DNA of 49,883 nucleotides, taken from contig NZ_JACDOB010000012.1 in NCBI RefSeq assembly GCF_017656375.1, forward strand, positions 1-49,883. Direction: 5' to 3'. This document shows positions 30,042-39,044 of the stretch, piece after piece. This stretch comes from Thermovirga sp. Lineage in GTDB: Bacteria; Synergistota; Synergistia; Synergistales; Thermovirgaceae. Both the position numbers and the translations under genes were made by a program. The stretch's first letter is position 1. Each line of letters starts with the position of its first letter. The notes under the pieces are model-generated. The model had not been told where the DNA came from, did no database searches, and saw only the letters and a list, made by a program, of their open reading frames with translations.

Positions 30042-31394
30042 ATGATTAAGAAGCTAGGAGATGTGCTAGCAAGACTTTCTATGAAATATCTTCCCGACCC
30101 GTTTATTTTTGCGGTGATATTGACATTTATTTCGTTTATTTTAGGGGTAACCATAACCCATCAATCAGTAATGCAGATGGTAATAAATTGGTACAAGGGC
30201 TTTTGGAGTTTATTGCCTTTCTCAATGCAGATGTGCCTTATGGTCATTACACCAGCGGCTCTCGTTGCTGCGCCTGGTGTTCATAAATTTGTGGACACCT
30301 TGGCTGATAAACCTAAAGATGGAAAATCCGGTGCTTTTTGGGTTGCCATGCTGGCTTGTGTCTCCGCTATGATACATTGGGGTCTTTCTTTGATTCTTGC
30401 TTCCATATTTGCTAGAGAGGTAGCTAAAAAACTCTATGCTAAGGGTGTTAAGTTTAGCTACGGTCTTTTAGGTGCAGCGGCATATTTGGGACAGATGGTT
30501 TGGCATGCTGGTTTTTCTGGCTCAGTTCAGCTCCTTATAGCTACACCAGGTCATTTCCTCGAAAAAGAAATTGGTGTCATTCCTGTATCTGAGAGCATAC
30601 TCACGCCTATGAATTTGTTTGTGATGCTTTTAACTGCAGTCCTTCCTGCCTTTTTCATAGCAAAGATGGCACCAAAGGAAGAAGAGCTTCAGGAATTGGA
30701 TCCTGAAATTGTAGAGTTTCTTAAAAATCAGCACGTTGCCCACGTAAAGAGACCCGAGAATCCCACTATAGGAGACCGCTTAAACCACAGCATTATAGTA
30801 AACTACCTTATTTGTGCAATGGGGGTGGCATACATAATCTATCATTTTGCCACCAAAGGCTTTGACTTAAACCTGAACATAGTTAACGCCATATTCTTGT
30901 TCCTTGGCATGATTCTCCACAAGACTGTGGCCAGTTACGTAAAGGCCGTATCAGATTCCGCCAAGAGTGTCGCAGGAATTATTTTGCAGTTCCCATTCTA
31001 CGCGGGAATCATGGGTATGATCCGTCACAGTGGCCTTGTTGATGTATTTGCAGGCTGGATAGTTTCCTTCTCCACTGTCAAGACCTTGCCCATGTGGACG
31101 TTCATAACCTCATCTATAGTAAACCTCTTCGTGCCCAGCGGTGGTGGACAGTGGGCAGTACAGGGGCCAATAGCTGTAAAATCGGCACAAATGATGGGCG
31201 TTAACGTCATTAAAGTGGCAACAGCTCAAGCCTGGGGTAACTGTTGGTCTAACATGCTTCAGCCTTTCTGGGCCATAGCCTTGTTGGGAATTACAGGTCT
31301 AAAGGCGAGAGACATTATAGGTTATTCAACGGCAGTCATGTTAGTAACAGGAATTATATACATAATCGGATCATTCTTGCCGGTTAGCTTCTAA
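30042..31394 (+). CDS. Short-chain fatty acid transporter, AtoE family
   Basis: A 450-residue polytopic permease of the AtoE family (short-chain fatty acid:cation symport or efflux). Family signatures include the hydrophobic N-terminus LPDPFIFAVILTFISF, the membrane motif IHWGLSLILAS and the conserved VPSGGGQWAVQGP and QAWGNCWSNMLQPFWA. I chose ATG 30042 behind GGAGGTG; an in-frame upstream ATG lacks that site. Downstream a nitrilase follows and a CoA transferase precedes, suggesting organic acid uptake linked to amide or carbamoyl turnover. Confidence 0.92.
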   Translation: MIKKLGDVLARLSMKYLPDPFIFAVILTFISFILGVTITHQSVMQMVINWYKGFWSLLPFSMQMCLMVITPAALVAAPGVHKFVDTLADKPKDGKSGAFWVAMLACVSAMIHWGLSLILASIFAREVAKKLYAKGVKFSYGLLGAAAYLGQMVWHAGFSGSVQLLIATPGHFLEKEIGVIPVSESILTPMNLFVMLLTAVLPAFFIAKMAPKEEELQELDPEIVEFLKNQHVAHVKRPENPTIGDRLNHSIIVNYLICAMGVAYIIYHFATKGFDLNLNIVNAIFLFLGMILHKTVASYVKAVSDSAKSVAGIILQFPFYAGIMGMIRHSGLVDVFAGWIVSFSTVKTLPMWTFITSSIVNLFVPSGGGQWAVQGPIAVKSAQMMGVNVIKVATAQAWGNCWSNMLQPFWAIALLGITGLKARDIIGYSTAVMLVTGIIYIIGSFLPVSF

Positions 31395-31443
31395 TAGTAA
31401 TCTAAAATACAGTAGATCGTGATACTGAGGGGAGGAATAATGA

Positions 31444-32367
31444 GTGAAGGAATTTATAGTTGCAGGTTGCCAGTTCACAATAAAACCAATGGATGTAAAG
31501 GCCAATATAGAAAAAGCTTTGGTATTTCTCGAGAAGGCCGCAAAAGAGCATGAAGCTGATTTAGTGGTCTTTCCTGAGACCATAACGACTGGGTTTACTC
31601 CTCTCTCGAAGGCAACCCAGGAAGAGACCATTGAATCCTTGTGGGAAGCGGTAAGCGAAGTCCCAGGCCCCATAACAGAACCCATTCAAGATGCAGCGGC
31701 AAAATTAGGTGTCCATGTAATATGGCCTACTTATCGTCGAGGTCCTTCAAAGGATATCGTTTACAACTCCTGCATGGTTATAGACGACAATGGAGACATA
31801 ATAGGCGACATTTATAATAAGACCCACCCATTCCCAACGGAGAGAAAAGAAGGAGGCGGGTGGACTACTGCTGGAGATAAACCAGTGGTAGTAGAGACTA
31901 AGCTTGCTAAAATAGGGCTTACTATATGTTACGATGGCGATTTCCCAGATTTGGCCACGACAGAAACTTTGATGGGGGCTGAGGTCATAGTGAGACCTTC
32001 TGCGTTACTTCGTACTTACGACATTTGGCAGTTTGTAAACCAGGCAAGGGCCTATGATAACCACGTATATTATGTTGCGATAAACTCAGTAGGAGTGGAC
32101 GGTTCAGGTAACAGTTTCTTTGGAAGCTCCATGATAATAGATCCCACAGGGTGGAAGTTGGCCCAGGCCAGGGGCAATGATGAGATAATTTCCGCAAAGT
32201 TAGATCCAGATCCCATAAAATATGTGAGCCATGGCACCAAGTCACCTATGATCTTTGACCACATTGAGGATAGAAATGTAGGTGTATACAAGGATTGGAT
32301 ATTGAAGGAAGGAAAATGTCCTTTCGAACCCGCAAAACGAATCCCCTATAAGAAAAAAAGTTCCTAA
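31444..32367 (+). CDS. Carbon-nitrogen hydrolase (nitrilase superfamily)
   Basis: A 307-residue amidase or ureidohydrolase. The catalytic triad is visible: Glu45 (FPETITTG), Lys126 (YNKTHPF) and Cys162 (TICYDGDFPD). GTG start behind GGGGAGGAATAAT. Specific substrate cannot be fixed; N-carbamoyl amino acids, ureidopropionate or an aliphatic amide fit. A PucR regulator downstream (often linked with purine or ureide use) weakly favours an N-carbamoyl substrate. Confidence 0.88.
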   Translation: MKEFIVAGCQFTIKPMDVKANIEKALVFLEKAAKEHEADLVVFPETITTGFTPLSKATQEETIESLWEAVSEVPGPITEPIQDAAAKLGVHVIWPTYRRGPSKDIVYNSCMVIDDNGDIIGDIYNKTHPFPTERKEGGGWTTAGDKPVVVETKLAKIGLTICYDGDFPDLATTETLMGAEVIVRPSALLRTYDIWQFVNQARAYDNHVYYVAINSVGVDGSGNSFFGSSMIIDPTGWKLAQARGNDEIISAKLDPDPIKYVSHGTKSPMIFDHIEDRNVGVYKDWILKEGKCPFEPAKRIPYKKKSS

Positions 32368-32369
32368 AT

Positions 32370-32395
32370 AAAAAGGGGGCTATAGCCCCCTTTTT
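32370..32395. terminator. Bidirectional terminator between nitrilase and pucR
   Basis: AAAAAGGGGGCTATAGCCCCCTTTTT is a perfect palindrome, with a T-run on either side for the convergent genes. Confidence 0.9.
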
Positions 32396-32419
32396 GCTTG
32401 TCCTTCAATTCTAAAGTTT

Positions 32420-33985
32420 CTATATATCCCAAGATGTGTTGTCTCGCAAAATGTGTACGTAATAGCTTAAAGTTATAGCCAATCTATGCAGTCTATTGTT
32501 GAGATCTATCTGTAGGACGCCTTCCAGCTCCCTTACGTAGTTTCGTACTGTGTTATAATGAAGGTGTAAAGATTTGGCGCACTCTTTTATGTTGAAGTCG
32601 GAGGATATGAGAGCTTTTGCTACTTCTCCTAAGGGTACTGCCCTTCTTGTAGAGTTTTCGTAAAGGACAGGGGCCCAATAGCGTTTCCAAAGCCCTTTTG
32701 CCTCGGGAAGAGTCGCTAGTTTATTTAGCAAAGTATGCATAGCTAGTTCCCCATATCTATAAATTCCAGGAGTGGGCCTAAATTTTCTCAGCCAATCAAG
32801 AGCTCTTTTGGCTTCGTCATATGATATTTTTATATTCTCCCAATTTTTTACTGTGCTTCCTACAGCAATCCACAACTTTTCATCTTTGGCAGTTTTAAGC
32901 AGGTCTGTGTAGTGGGACTTGTAATCTGCAGAGCTTGCAATGCTAATCCATTGATTGGCGTGCTTGTAACTCAAAGAGAAGGGAGGTCTCCAAAGCGGCG
33001 GGGCGTATGTATCTTTGGTTGAGCATGTCAGAAGCACTATAGTCTCCTCAGGTATATTTATGTTGAGTTCTTTCGCCCTTTGCGTAACCATTTCTTCGTT
33101 GTTGTACGTGCCAAGGCATAAGTTTTGCAAGAATTGGTCCCTTTGGGCTGCAAGAGCGTTATTTAACAATTTTGCCTCGAAGTTGCTTCCCCTCAATATA
33201 CCCAAGGCCCTTATGGTCATTCTTTCTTGCTTTATGGATGGGTATTGTTCACCTGGAGGCAGCACTAAAGCTATCTCCAACGGTGGTTGTGCCTTTAAAG
33301 CATATATGCTTACGTATCTTTTTTCCCCATGCAGTAAGGTTTCTCTTACATGAATAGTTATGGCACCACAGGATGGCATCTCTTTTTCACTTAAAGCAGG
33401 AAGGAATAATATTTCTTCAGCTTCCGTTGAATCTAGTACAGTTCCATCAATTTCATAGTAATTGTTTATCGCGAGGTCTGGAGCTCTGACGGCCAAAGGG
33501 CATCTAATACTGGAAGCTAGATGTGCTAATAGCATGTGGTTATCCCAATTTTCGTTGAATATGTCTTGCAGCACTGGTCTACTATAGTTTTTACCAAACT
33601 CTCTTTCCCTCAAGAGCCACCCATAAACTATTTCGTTTATGTCTATCCACCTATATTTTAAGGGGATTTCTATTAGAGGAAGTCCTAATTTATCCGATTC
33701 TTTGATGCAACTTTCTGGAATTTGAGAGTGGTACCTGTCTATTTTGATGCCCAGAGCAGCTATCTCTCTTCCTGCCACCAAGCGTAAGAATTCTGCCATG
33801 CTGTCGGGATCTTCTTTGAATATGTAGCCACTTCCTATTAGGAACTCCCCGCCTCGCATCCATCTAAACACATCTGGAGAGTCTATAACAGACACAGAAG
33901 TTATTTCTCTTGAGACTCCCTCGGCTCCAGCTATGAGGCGGAAATCTGGGAATACGGTTTTTTTAAAAAGATCGGCTACTTTCAT
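32420..33985 (-). CDS. PucR-family transcriptional regulator
   Basis: A 521-residue regulator. The N-terminal PucR domain spans about 1-125 (KVADLFKKTVFPDFRLIAGAEG, with VSVIDSPDVFRWMRGGEFLI); a middle GGDEF-related region follows; the C-terminal helix-turn-helix (about 450-515) contains IKECAKSLHLHYNTVRNYVREL. Start behind GAGGTGCAAAA. PucR-type proteins regulate purine, ureide or amino acid catabolism. Convergent to the nitrilase operon, so it may regulate it, but the target is not proven. Confidence 0.88.
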   Translation of the reverse strand: MKVADLFKKTVFPDFRLIAGAEGVSREITSVSVIDSPDVFRWMRGGEFLIGSGYIFKEDPDSMAEFLRLVAGREIAALGIKIDRYHSQIPESCIKESDKLGLPLIEIPLKYRWIDINEIVYGWLLREREFGKNYSRPVLQDIFNENWDNHMLLAHLASSIRCPLAVRAPDLAINNYYEIDGTVLDSTEAEEILFLPALSEKEMPSCGAITIHVRETLLHGEKRYVSIYALKAQPPLEIALVLPPGEQYPSIKQERMTIRALGILRGSNFEAKLLNNALAAQRDQFLQNLCLGTYNNEEMVTQRAKELNINIPEETIVLLTCSTKDTYAPPLWRPPFSLSYKHANQWISIASSADYKSHYTDLLKTAKDEKLWIAVGSTVKNWENIKISYDEAKRALDWLRKFRPTPGIYRYGELAMHTLLNKLATLPEAKGLWKRYWAPVLYENSTRRAVPLGEVAKALISSDFNIKECAKSLHLHYNTVRNYVRELEGVLQIDLNNRLHRLAITLSYYVHILRDNTSWDI

Positions 33986-34049
33986 TTTTGCACCTCGTTA
34001 GGGAGTTTTTAATCATATATATTTATATTATACATTATCCGAATACAAG

Positions 34050-34559
34050 TTATCTTCTGCCTTTAGAGGCTTTTGTGTACCATTCTTTTAGGAAGGCTAT
34101 TATGTCAGGGTAGAGATGGTAATTTAGTTTATTAGTAAATGGAAAAGTCGCTGCGATCTTTCCTATGTAATAAGGGTCTCTCCCAAGGGGGAGAAAGGGG
34201 CCTCTATATATTACGTAGTCGTCGTATATGATCCATTCAAGAAGTCCAGGGGTTAGTTCCTCCTCTGATTCAAGGGTAAGATCAGAATTGAACTTAAATA
34301 CTTTTTCTCCCCCCTTTGTGTTTCCCGATATTATGAAGGCCTCTTTCGATTCTTTGATGCACACTAGGGCGTGATTGAGATCGCTGTCCACAAAAATATC
34401 GTGAAATCCCCAAAAGGGAGGATTGAAGACCAAAATTCTTTTGTTTTTGCTCCATTGGATGTATTTATCAAGGCTTGGAGCCCTGTCCATTATGTCCTTG
34501 GGTGTTATCGGTAATTTTTTTCGTTTGAACAATTTGCCTAAAAAAGCCAAAGGATCCAT
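34050..34559 (-). CDS. Hypothetical protein, unknown family
   Basis: A 169-residue soluble protein without a signal peptide or obvious helix bundle. Aromatic-rich strands such as ILVFNPPFWGFHDIFVD, EWIIYDDYVIYRGPFLPLG and PDIIAFLKEWYTKAS suggest an alpha/beta fold. Start ATG 34559 behind GAGGTAAACTT. It is divergent from the prolyl-tRNA synthetase-like gene. I do not recognise the family. Confidence 0.7.
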   Translation of the reverse strand: MDPLAFLGKLFKRKKLPITPKDIMDRAPSLDKYIQWSKNKRILVFNPPFWGFHDIFVDSDLNHALVCIKESKEAFIISGNTKGGEKVFKFNSDLTLESEEELTPGLLEWIIYDDYVIYRGPFLPLGRDPYYIGKIAATFPFTNKLNYHLYPDIIAFLKEWYTKASKGRR

Positions 34560-34650
34560 AAGTTTACCTCGCTTAAGAAAGATAGAATATGCCCCTGCTT
34601 TTAGCAGGTTACTATTTAAATTTATTTAGTGCAAGTTATTTAAGGGGGCT

Positions 34651-34678
34651 TTGAACAAAGCATCGAGTGTTGTATACT
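34651..34678 (+). promoter_or_regulatory. Promoter of the ProRS-like gene
   Basis: TTGAAC (34651-34656), 16 bp, TATACT (34673-34678). Confidence 0.6.
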
Positions 34679-34736
34679 ACATCAAAATATCTGTCTTGTC
34701 GACGATGGATAAGCCAAATTGCTGGAGGGATAATAA

Positions 34737-36290
34737 ATGAAGATGTCTAATCTTTTTGCGCCGACAATCAAAGAGGCGCCGAAGGGGATTGTGGATCAAG
34801 GGATTTTGCGACTTATAAGAGGGGCTTTTGTTAATAGAGCCTCTAGCCAATCCTCTCTAGGGCTTTTACCTCTTGGGGTTGCCTTATTTGAACGAGTCTC
34901 AGGTAAAGTAGAGGAGCTATTTGATGCAAGTGCGTTTCAGCAGGTTGATTTTTACGATTTTTTTGGCCAGGCACTAGAAGTCGCTTCGGGTTTTGTGAAA
35001 AGCTATAGACAGCTGCCGTTGACGTTCTATCAGAAGAAAAACAGAGTGTACGAAGTGCTAGGTTTCACAGAGTTGCAAGAGCAGGCAGAGGAACTGATAG
35101 GTAATTTTTGTGAAAAATTTTCCGAGTCCTTCTTGAAGTTAGGGTTTTCTGTGAAGAAGAAGGTTTCTCTTAACGATGGATTTGAAAGCCTTGATTTGGT
35201 AACTTTTGTTGAGAAAAGCTTCCCATATGCGGAAAGTGCATATTACTGTACGAATTGCAGCTGGTGTGGATGGGAGGATTCACCTGTAAAACAGGAGGTA
35301 GCGTCACAGGATGAAGAGCCTAAAGACCTTGAAGTTGTGGACACACCTGGAGCAGATACAATAGTGGAATTGTGTAATCAACTGGGTGTATCTCCCGAAA
35401 ACACCATAAAGACTATGTTCTATGTAGCTGAGGGCGAAGATAAGAAAGAGGTTTTTGTCGTTCTGGTAAGAGGCGATCACAAGATCAGCGAGGAAAAGGT
35501 GAAAAGAGCGATTGGATGTTCTGCCATTCGTTTTGCTGATCCACTTGAGATAAAGGAAACAGTGGGAGATCTAGCAGGTTACCTGGGGCCTGTGGGACTT
35601 CCCAAAAAGCTTAAGGTAATAGCAGATTTTCATGTGAGGGGCATTATAAACGCCGTGGTAGGAGCCAACCAGCCGGAAAAGCACATGTTGAACGCTTGTT
35701 GGGGAAGGGATTTTACGGCCACGCAAGTGGAAGATCTAATAATTTATGAGAGGAAGATGAAGTGCCCCATATGCTCTTCTGATTTGGATGTTAGGCCCTT
35801 TGCCAAGGTGGCATCTTTTTCTAGTGACGCCGGTTACCTGACTAATGGAAAGGGTATTTCCTATCAGGGGAAACAGGGCAAAGTGGAAGAAGCCCATTTG
35901 TGGAAGGGTGAAATTTACCTGGAGCCACTGGCTTTAAGTTTGGTGAAACCTAATGGGCCTTTGCCTTTTGGGGTAGCACCCTTTGATGTCAGTATAATAG
36001 TGCCCTCAGTAAGGAATAAGGAAGCTTTGGCCCTGGGCGGGAAGTTGGAAGAAGCCCTTGACAATGAAGGGTTCAATGTTTTGCTTGATGATCGTGATGA
36101 AAGGGCAGGGGTAAAGTTCTCGGATGCAGAACTTCTTGGCTCGCCAGTGACAGTAATATGTGGCAAGATGTCTGCTGAGGGCATTGTGGAACTGTCCTAT
36201 CCTGACGGATCGAAAAGAGAATGTAAAGTTGAGGACGTAGTAAAGGAAGTAAGGAATGTTATCTGTACGAAATGTGGAGAGGACAAGTAG
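34737..36290 (+). CDS. Prolyl-tRNA synthetase paralogue with editing domain but no catalytic motifs
   Basis: A 517-residue protein shaped like bacterial ProRS. Residues 1-170 keep scattered synthetase sequence (LFAPTIKEAPKGI, LLPLGVALFERVSGKVEEL, SYRQLPLTFYQ). The editing (YbaK/INS) domain at about 195-335 is intact, with Lys225 in IKTMFYV and GPVGLP. The C-terminus (about 412-517) is the anticodon-binding domain (FGVAPFDVSIIVP ... DDRDERAGVKF). Motif 1 lacks its proline, motif 2 (FRDE...RGREF) is missing and motif 3 (GIGVSRL) is replaced by SLVKPNG. Aminoacylation is therefore unlikely and trans-editing of mischarged tRNA-Pro is the best guess. Cys pairs (C171/174/177, C343/346, CTKC near the end) may bind zinc. 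GenBank-style naming as proline tRNA ligase would mislead. Confidence 0.85.
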   Translation: MKMSNLFAPTIKEAPKGIVDQGILRLIRGAFVNRASSQSSLGLLPLGVALFERVSGKVEELFDASAFQQVDFYDFFGQALEVASGFVKSYRQLPLTFYQKKNRVYEVLGFTELQEQAEELIGNFCEKFSESFLKLGFSVKKKVSLNDGFESLDLVTFVEKSFPYAESAYYCTNCSWCGWEDSPVKQEVASQDEEPKDLEVVDTPGADTIVELCNQLGVSPENTIKTMFYVAEGEDKKEVFVVLVRGDHKISEEKVKRAIGCSAIRFADPLEIKETVGDLAGYLGPVGLPKKLKVIADFHVRGIINAVVGANQPEKHMLNACWGRDFTATQVEDLIIYERKMKCPICSSDLDVRPFAKVASFSSDAGYLTNGKGISYQGKQGKVEEAHLWKGEIYLEPLALSLVKPNGPLPFGVAPFDVSIIVPSVRNKEALALGGKLEEALDNEGFNVLLDDRDERAGVKFSDAELLGSPVTVICGKMSAEGIVELSYPDGSKRECKVEDVVKEVRNVICTKCGEDK

Positions 36291-36362
36291 GTAGATTTAC
36301 TCATGCCTCCCTGCGGTATTGTTTTTACAATACTATTAGAAAGAAAAGAGAGGTGCAATAAC

Positions 36363-36767
36363 ATGAGTAAAAAGATTATTGTTTTGCTAGCTTTTGTAGG
36401 CATTTTGGCAGTAGCAGGGGTGGCTTTTGCCCATTGGGGTGGTGGCCCTGGCCCACGGCGCTGGGTGGGAAACCAGCAGTTAGTTGGATGTTGGGCTGAA
36501 AGCATGGGTAGGATGGCGTTCGGTGGAGGATATTTACGAGGCGCGCCTGTCAGAAGAGGAGACCTAAGCATCTATCCAGAGGAAATAGTCGATAAAATGA
36601 ACGAACTGCACAGGGCTAATTTGGAGCTTCGCCTAGCCATGATTGAAAACAAACCAGACGAGCAAAAAATCAGAAGCCTCTTCGAAAAGTCAGAGCAGCT
36701 TAGGAAGGAAATTCGAAGTTGGAGGTTCGAGCAGTTTTTAAAAGCACGGACCCAAAGCGGCCAGTAA
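36363..36767 (+). CDS. Small exported ZraP/CpxP-like protein
   Basis: A 134-residue protein with a signal peptide (about 1-22, ending VAFAHWGGG) and a helical hairpin (about 75-130: YPEEIVDKMNELHRANLELRL, then KIRSLFEKSEQLRKEI), as in the ZraP/CpxP/Spy group of periplasmic chaperones and metal sensors. ATG 36363 is preceded by AGAGAGGTG. Monocistronic, with a strong terminator at 36804. Confidence 0.75.
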   Translation: MSKKIIVLLAFVGILAVAGVAFAHWGGGPGPRRWVGNQQLVGCWAESMGRMAFGGGYLRGAPVRRGDLSIYPEEIVDKMNELHRANLELRLAMIENKPDEQKIRSLFEKSEQLRKEIRSWRFEQFLKARTQSGQ

Positions 36768-36803
36768 GCCGGATTTGAGGGTTACACAATTGGTCAAATA
36801 GGG

Positions 36804-36841
36804 ACGAAGAGGGAAAGGTGTGCCTTTCCCTCTTCGTTATT
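36804..36841 (+). terminator. Intrinsic terminator of the ZraP-like gene
   Basis: A 15-bp perfect stem, ACGAAGAGGGAAAGG / CCTTTCCCTCTTCGT, with a 4-nt loop and TATTATG after it. Confidence 0.8.
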
Positions 36842-36926
36842 ATGTAAATTGCGAAAAATATAGAAAAATCGATAAAAAGCATATTTATGAGACCTATAAG
36901 GATATATATAGTATTATTTTGCCTTA

Positions 36927-36999
36927 TTTGACTTATTTTGACTTGCGAATCGGGATTTCTGTTATATAATAACCATCGCAAAGGTCAAATAAAGTCAAA
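36927..36999. promoter_or_regulatory. Paired CtsR-type operators around the dnaK promoter
   Basis: 36983-36999 reads GGTCAAATAAAGTCAAA, a perfect match to RGTCAAANANRGTCAAA. 36927-36943 is the inverted counterpart (TTTGACTTATTTTGACT, one mismatch). The two boxes face each other around the promoter, so a repressor could block both sides. There is no CIRCE (TTAGCACTC) here. Confidence 0.75.
36943..36970 (+). promoter_or_regulatory. dnaK promoter
   Basis: TTGCGA (36943-36948), 16 bp, TATAAT (36965-36970). Confidence 0.65.
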
Positions 37000-37041
37000 T
37001 TGTTTGATAGTTTTGGGATAAATAGAAGAGGGGGGATTTAA

Positions 37042-38931
37042 ATGGGGCGTGTAGTTGGAATAGACCTTGGAACAACTAACTCGGTTATTGCATTTATAGA
37101 GGGAGGACAGCCTACAGTTATACCCAACGCTGAAGGAGGTAGGACGACCCCGTCAGTGGTGGCTTTTACTAAGAACGGGGAGCGCCTTGTAGGTGCTTTG
37201 GCTAAAAGACAGGCAGTTCTGAACCCGGAAGGGACAATTTACTCAATAAAGAGGTTTATGGGGCGCAACTATAGCGAAGTTGCCGAAGAGATGAAGATGG
37301 TGCCTTATAAAGTTGTGGAAGGGCCTCATAACTCTGTAAGGGTAGTAGTAGGCGATAAGCAATATGCACCAGAAGAGATAAGTGCAATGATCTTGAGAAA
37401 GCTTGTTCAGGATGCTGAGGCATTTTTGGGCGAAAAGATAACTGACGCGGTTATTACCGTGCCTGCATACTTCAATGATGCTCAGAGGCAAGCAACTAAA
37501 AATGCCGGTAAAATAGCGGGTTTGAATGTCTTAAGGGTTGTCAATGAGCCCACTGCCGCGGCTCTGGCATACGGCATGGATAAAAAAGAGAACGAGATAA
37601 TAATGGTGTTTGACCTTGGTGGAGGTACCTTTGATGTTTCTATATTGGAAGTAGGGGATGGCCTTTGTGAGGTTAGGGCCACTGCAGGGGATACTCATCT
37701 AGGTGGCGACAATTTTGATAAATGCATAGTCGACTGGATGGCAGAGGAGTTCCTCAAAGACCAAGGCATTGATTTGAGAAAAGATAGGCAAGCACTGCAG
37801 CGTCTATATGAAGCTGCAGAGAAAGCCAAGTGCGAGCTGTCCTCAAGGACAAGTACAGATATTAGTTTGCCTTTTATAACTGCTGATGCTAGTGGGCCTA
37901 AACATCTGAATATGACTTTGACAAGGGCTAAGTTTGAGCAGCTTACGGAGCATCTTGTGAAACGCTGTGTGGGCCCTGTGCAGCAGGCATTGAAGGATGC
38001 CAAGCTAAAACCTGAAGATATTGCAGAAGTTATTTTGGTTGGTGGATCAACAAGAATGCCGGCCATTCATAAGTTAGTGGAAGAGTTTACTGGTGGTAAA
38101 AAGATAAACATGAGCGTCAATCCTGATGAAGTGGTGGCCATGGGCGCGGCTGTACAGGCTGGCATAATCAAAGGAGAAGTAAAGGACGTACTGCTTTTGG
38201 ATGTTACGCCGCTCTCCTTGGGAATAGAAACTCTAGGTGGTGTTATGACAAAGATGATAGAAAGAAACACCACAATACCATGCAAGAAGTCGCAAATCTT
38301 TACCACTGCTGAGGACAACCAGCCAGCCGTCGAGATTGTGGTACTGCAGGGAGAGCGTGAGATGGCTAAAGACAACAGAGTGCTTGGCACCTTTAAGCTG
38401 GATGGCATTAGGCCAGCTCCTAGAGGAGTGCCTCAGATAGAGGTAACCTTTGACATCGATGCTAATGGCATATTGAACGTATCTGCGAAGGACAAGGATA
38501 CTGGTAAAGAACAAAAGATAGTTATCTCTAACTCCACTAATTTAACCGACGATGAGATAGAGAGAATGATTAAGGAAGCAGAGCTTCATGCTGAGGAGGA
38601 TAGGAAAAAGAAAGAGTGGGTAGAATCTCGTAACGAGCTAGAAAATGCCATCTATCAGGTGGAAAAGAAATTGTCGGAAGTAAAGGAAACTGTCCCAGTA
38701 GAGGAAAAGGGTACAGCTGAAAGAGTAGTAGAAGAGGCCAAGGAAGCTATTAAGAAAGAAGAGCCAAAAGAAAGGTTGCAAGATCTCACTAAGCAATTGC
38801 TGGAGATTTTAGGTAAATTGGCAAGCTTCGGTAGTACTGCTTCTTCAGGAGGCGGGACATCTTCACAGGAATCAGGGACATCAAATGCTTCTGATGAAGA
38901 TGTAATAGACGCAGATTTTAATGAGGGTTGA
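37042..38931 (+). CDS. dnaK: Chaperone DnaK (Hsp70)
   Basis: 629 residues, ATPase domain (about 1-380) with [21 protein letters not shown] and VGGSTRMP, then the substrate-binding domain and a lid, with a Gly/Ser-rich tail ending near [12 protein letters not shown] (compare EEVD-like ends). Start behind GAGGGGGGATTTAA. It heads dnaK-dnaJ-clpB; grpE and hrcA are not in this operon. Confidence 0.98.
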   Translation: MGRVVGIDLGTTNSVIAFIEGGQPTVIPNAEGGRTTPSVVAFTKNGERLVGALAKRQAVLNPEGTIYSIKRFMGRNYSEVAEEMKMVPYKVVEGPHNSVRVVVGDKQYAPEEISAMILRKLVQDAEAFLGEKITDAVITVPAYFNDAQRQATKNAGKIAGLNVLRVVNEPTAAALAYGMDKKENEIIMVFDLGGGTFDVSILEVGDGLCEVRATAGDTHLGGDNFDKCIVDWMAEEFLKDQGIDLRKDRQALQRLYEAAEKAKCELSSRTSTDISLPFITADASGPKHLNMTLTRAKFEQLTEHLVKRCVGPVQQALKDAKLKPEDIAEVILVGGSTRMPAIHKLVEEFTGGKKINMSVNPDEVVAMGAAVQAGIIKGEVKDVLLLDVTPLSLGIETLGGVMTKMIERNTTIPCKKSQIFTTAEDNQPAVEIVVLQGEREMAKDNRVLGTFKLDGIRPAPRGVPQIEVTFDIDANGILNVSAKDKDTGKEQKIVISNSTNLTDDEIERMIKEAELHAEEDRKKKEWVESRNELENAIYQVEKKLSEVKETVPVEEKGTAERVVEEAKEAIKKEEPKERLQDLTKQLLEILGKLASFGSTASSGGGTSSQESGTSNASDEDVIDADFNEG

Positions 38932-38943
38932 GGATCCTGCTAA

Positions 38944-38993
38944 GATGCCGTGGGCATCACAAGATGATAAGAGCCCCCCTTTCAGGGGGGCTC
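38944..38993 (+). other. Two tandem hairpins between dnaK and dnaJ
   Basis: GATGCC/GGCATC (38944-38958) and GAGCCCCCC/GGGGGGCTC (38971-38993). No U-tract follows, so they probably tune read-through or protect the dnaK mRNA, as dnaK is usually needed in excess over dnaJ. Confidence 0.6.
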
Positions 38994-39044
38994 AGTTATG
39001 AAGGCCAAGAAACATGAGGGCCATGGAAAAGGAGGCGATGGCCT

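Noticed and set aside
36316-36333. Palindrome GTATTG/CAATAC before the ZraP-like gene as an operator
   Set aside because: Short, AT-rich and not linked to a known motif or promoter; likely chance.
36880-37041. CIRCE element for HrcA control of dnaK
   Set aside because: No TTAGCACTC or GAGTGCTAA half-site is seen; the inverted repeats are TTTGAC/GTCAAA of the CtsR type.
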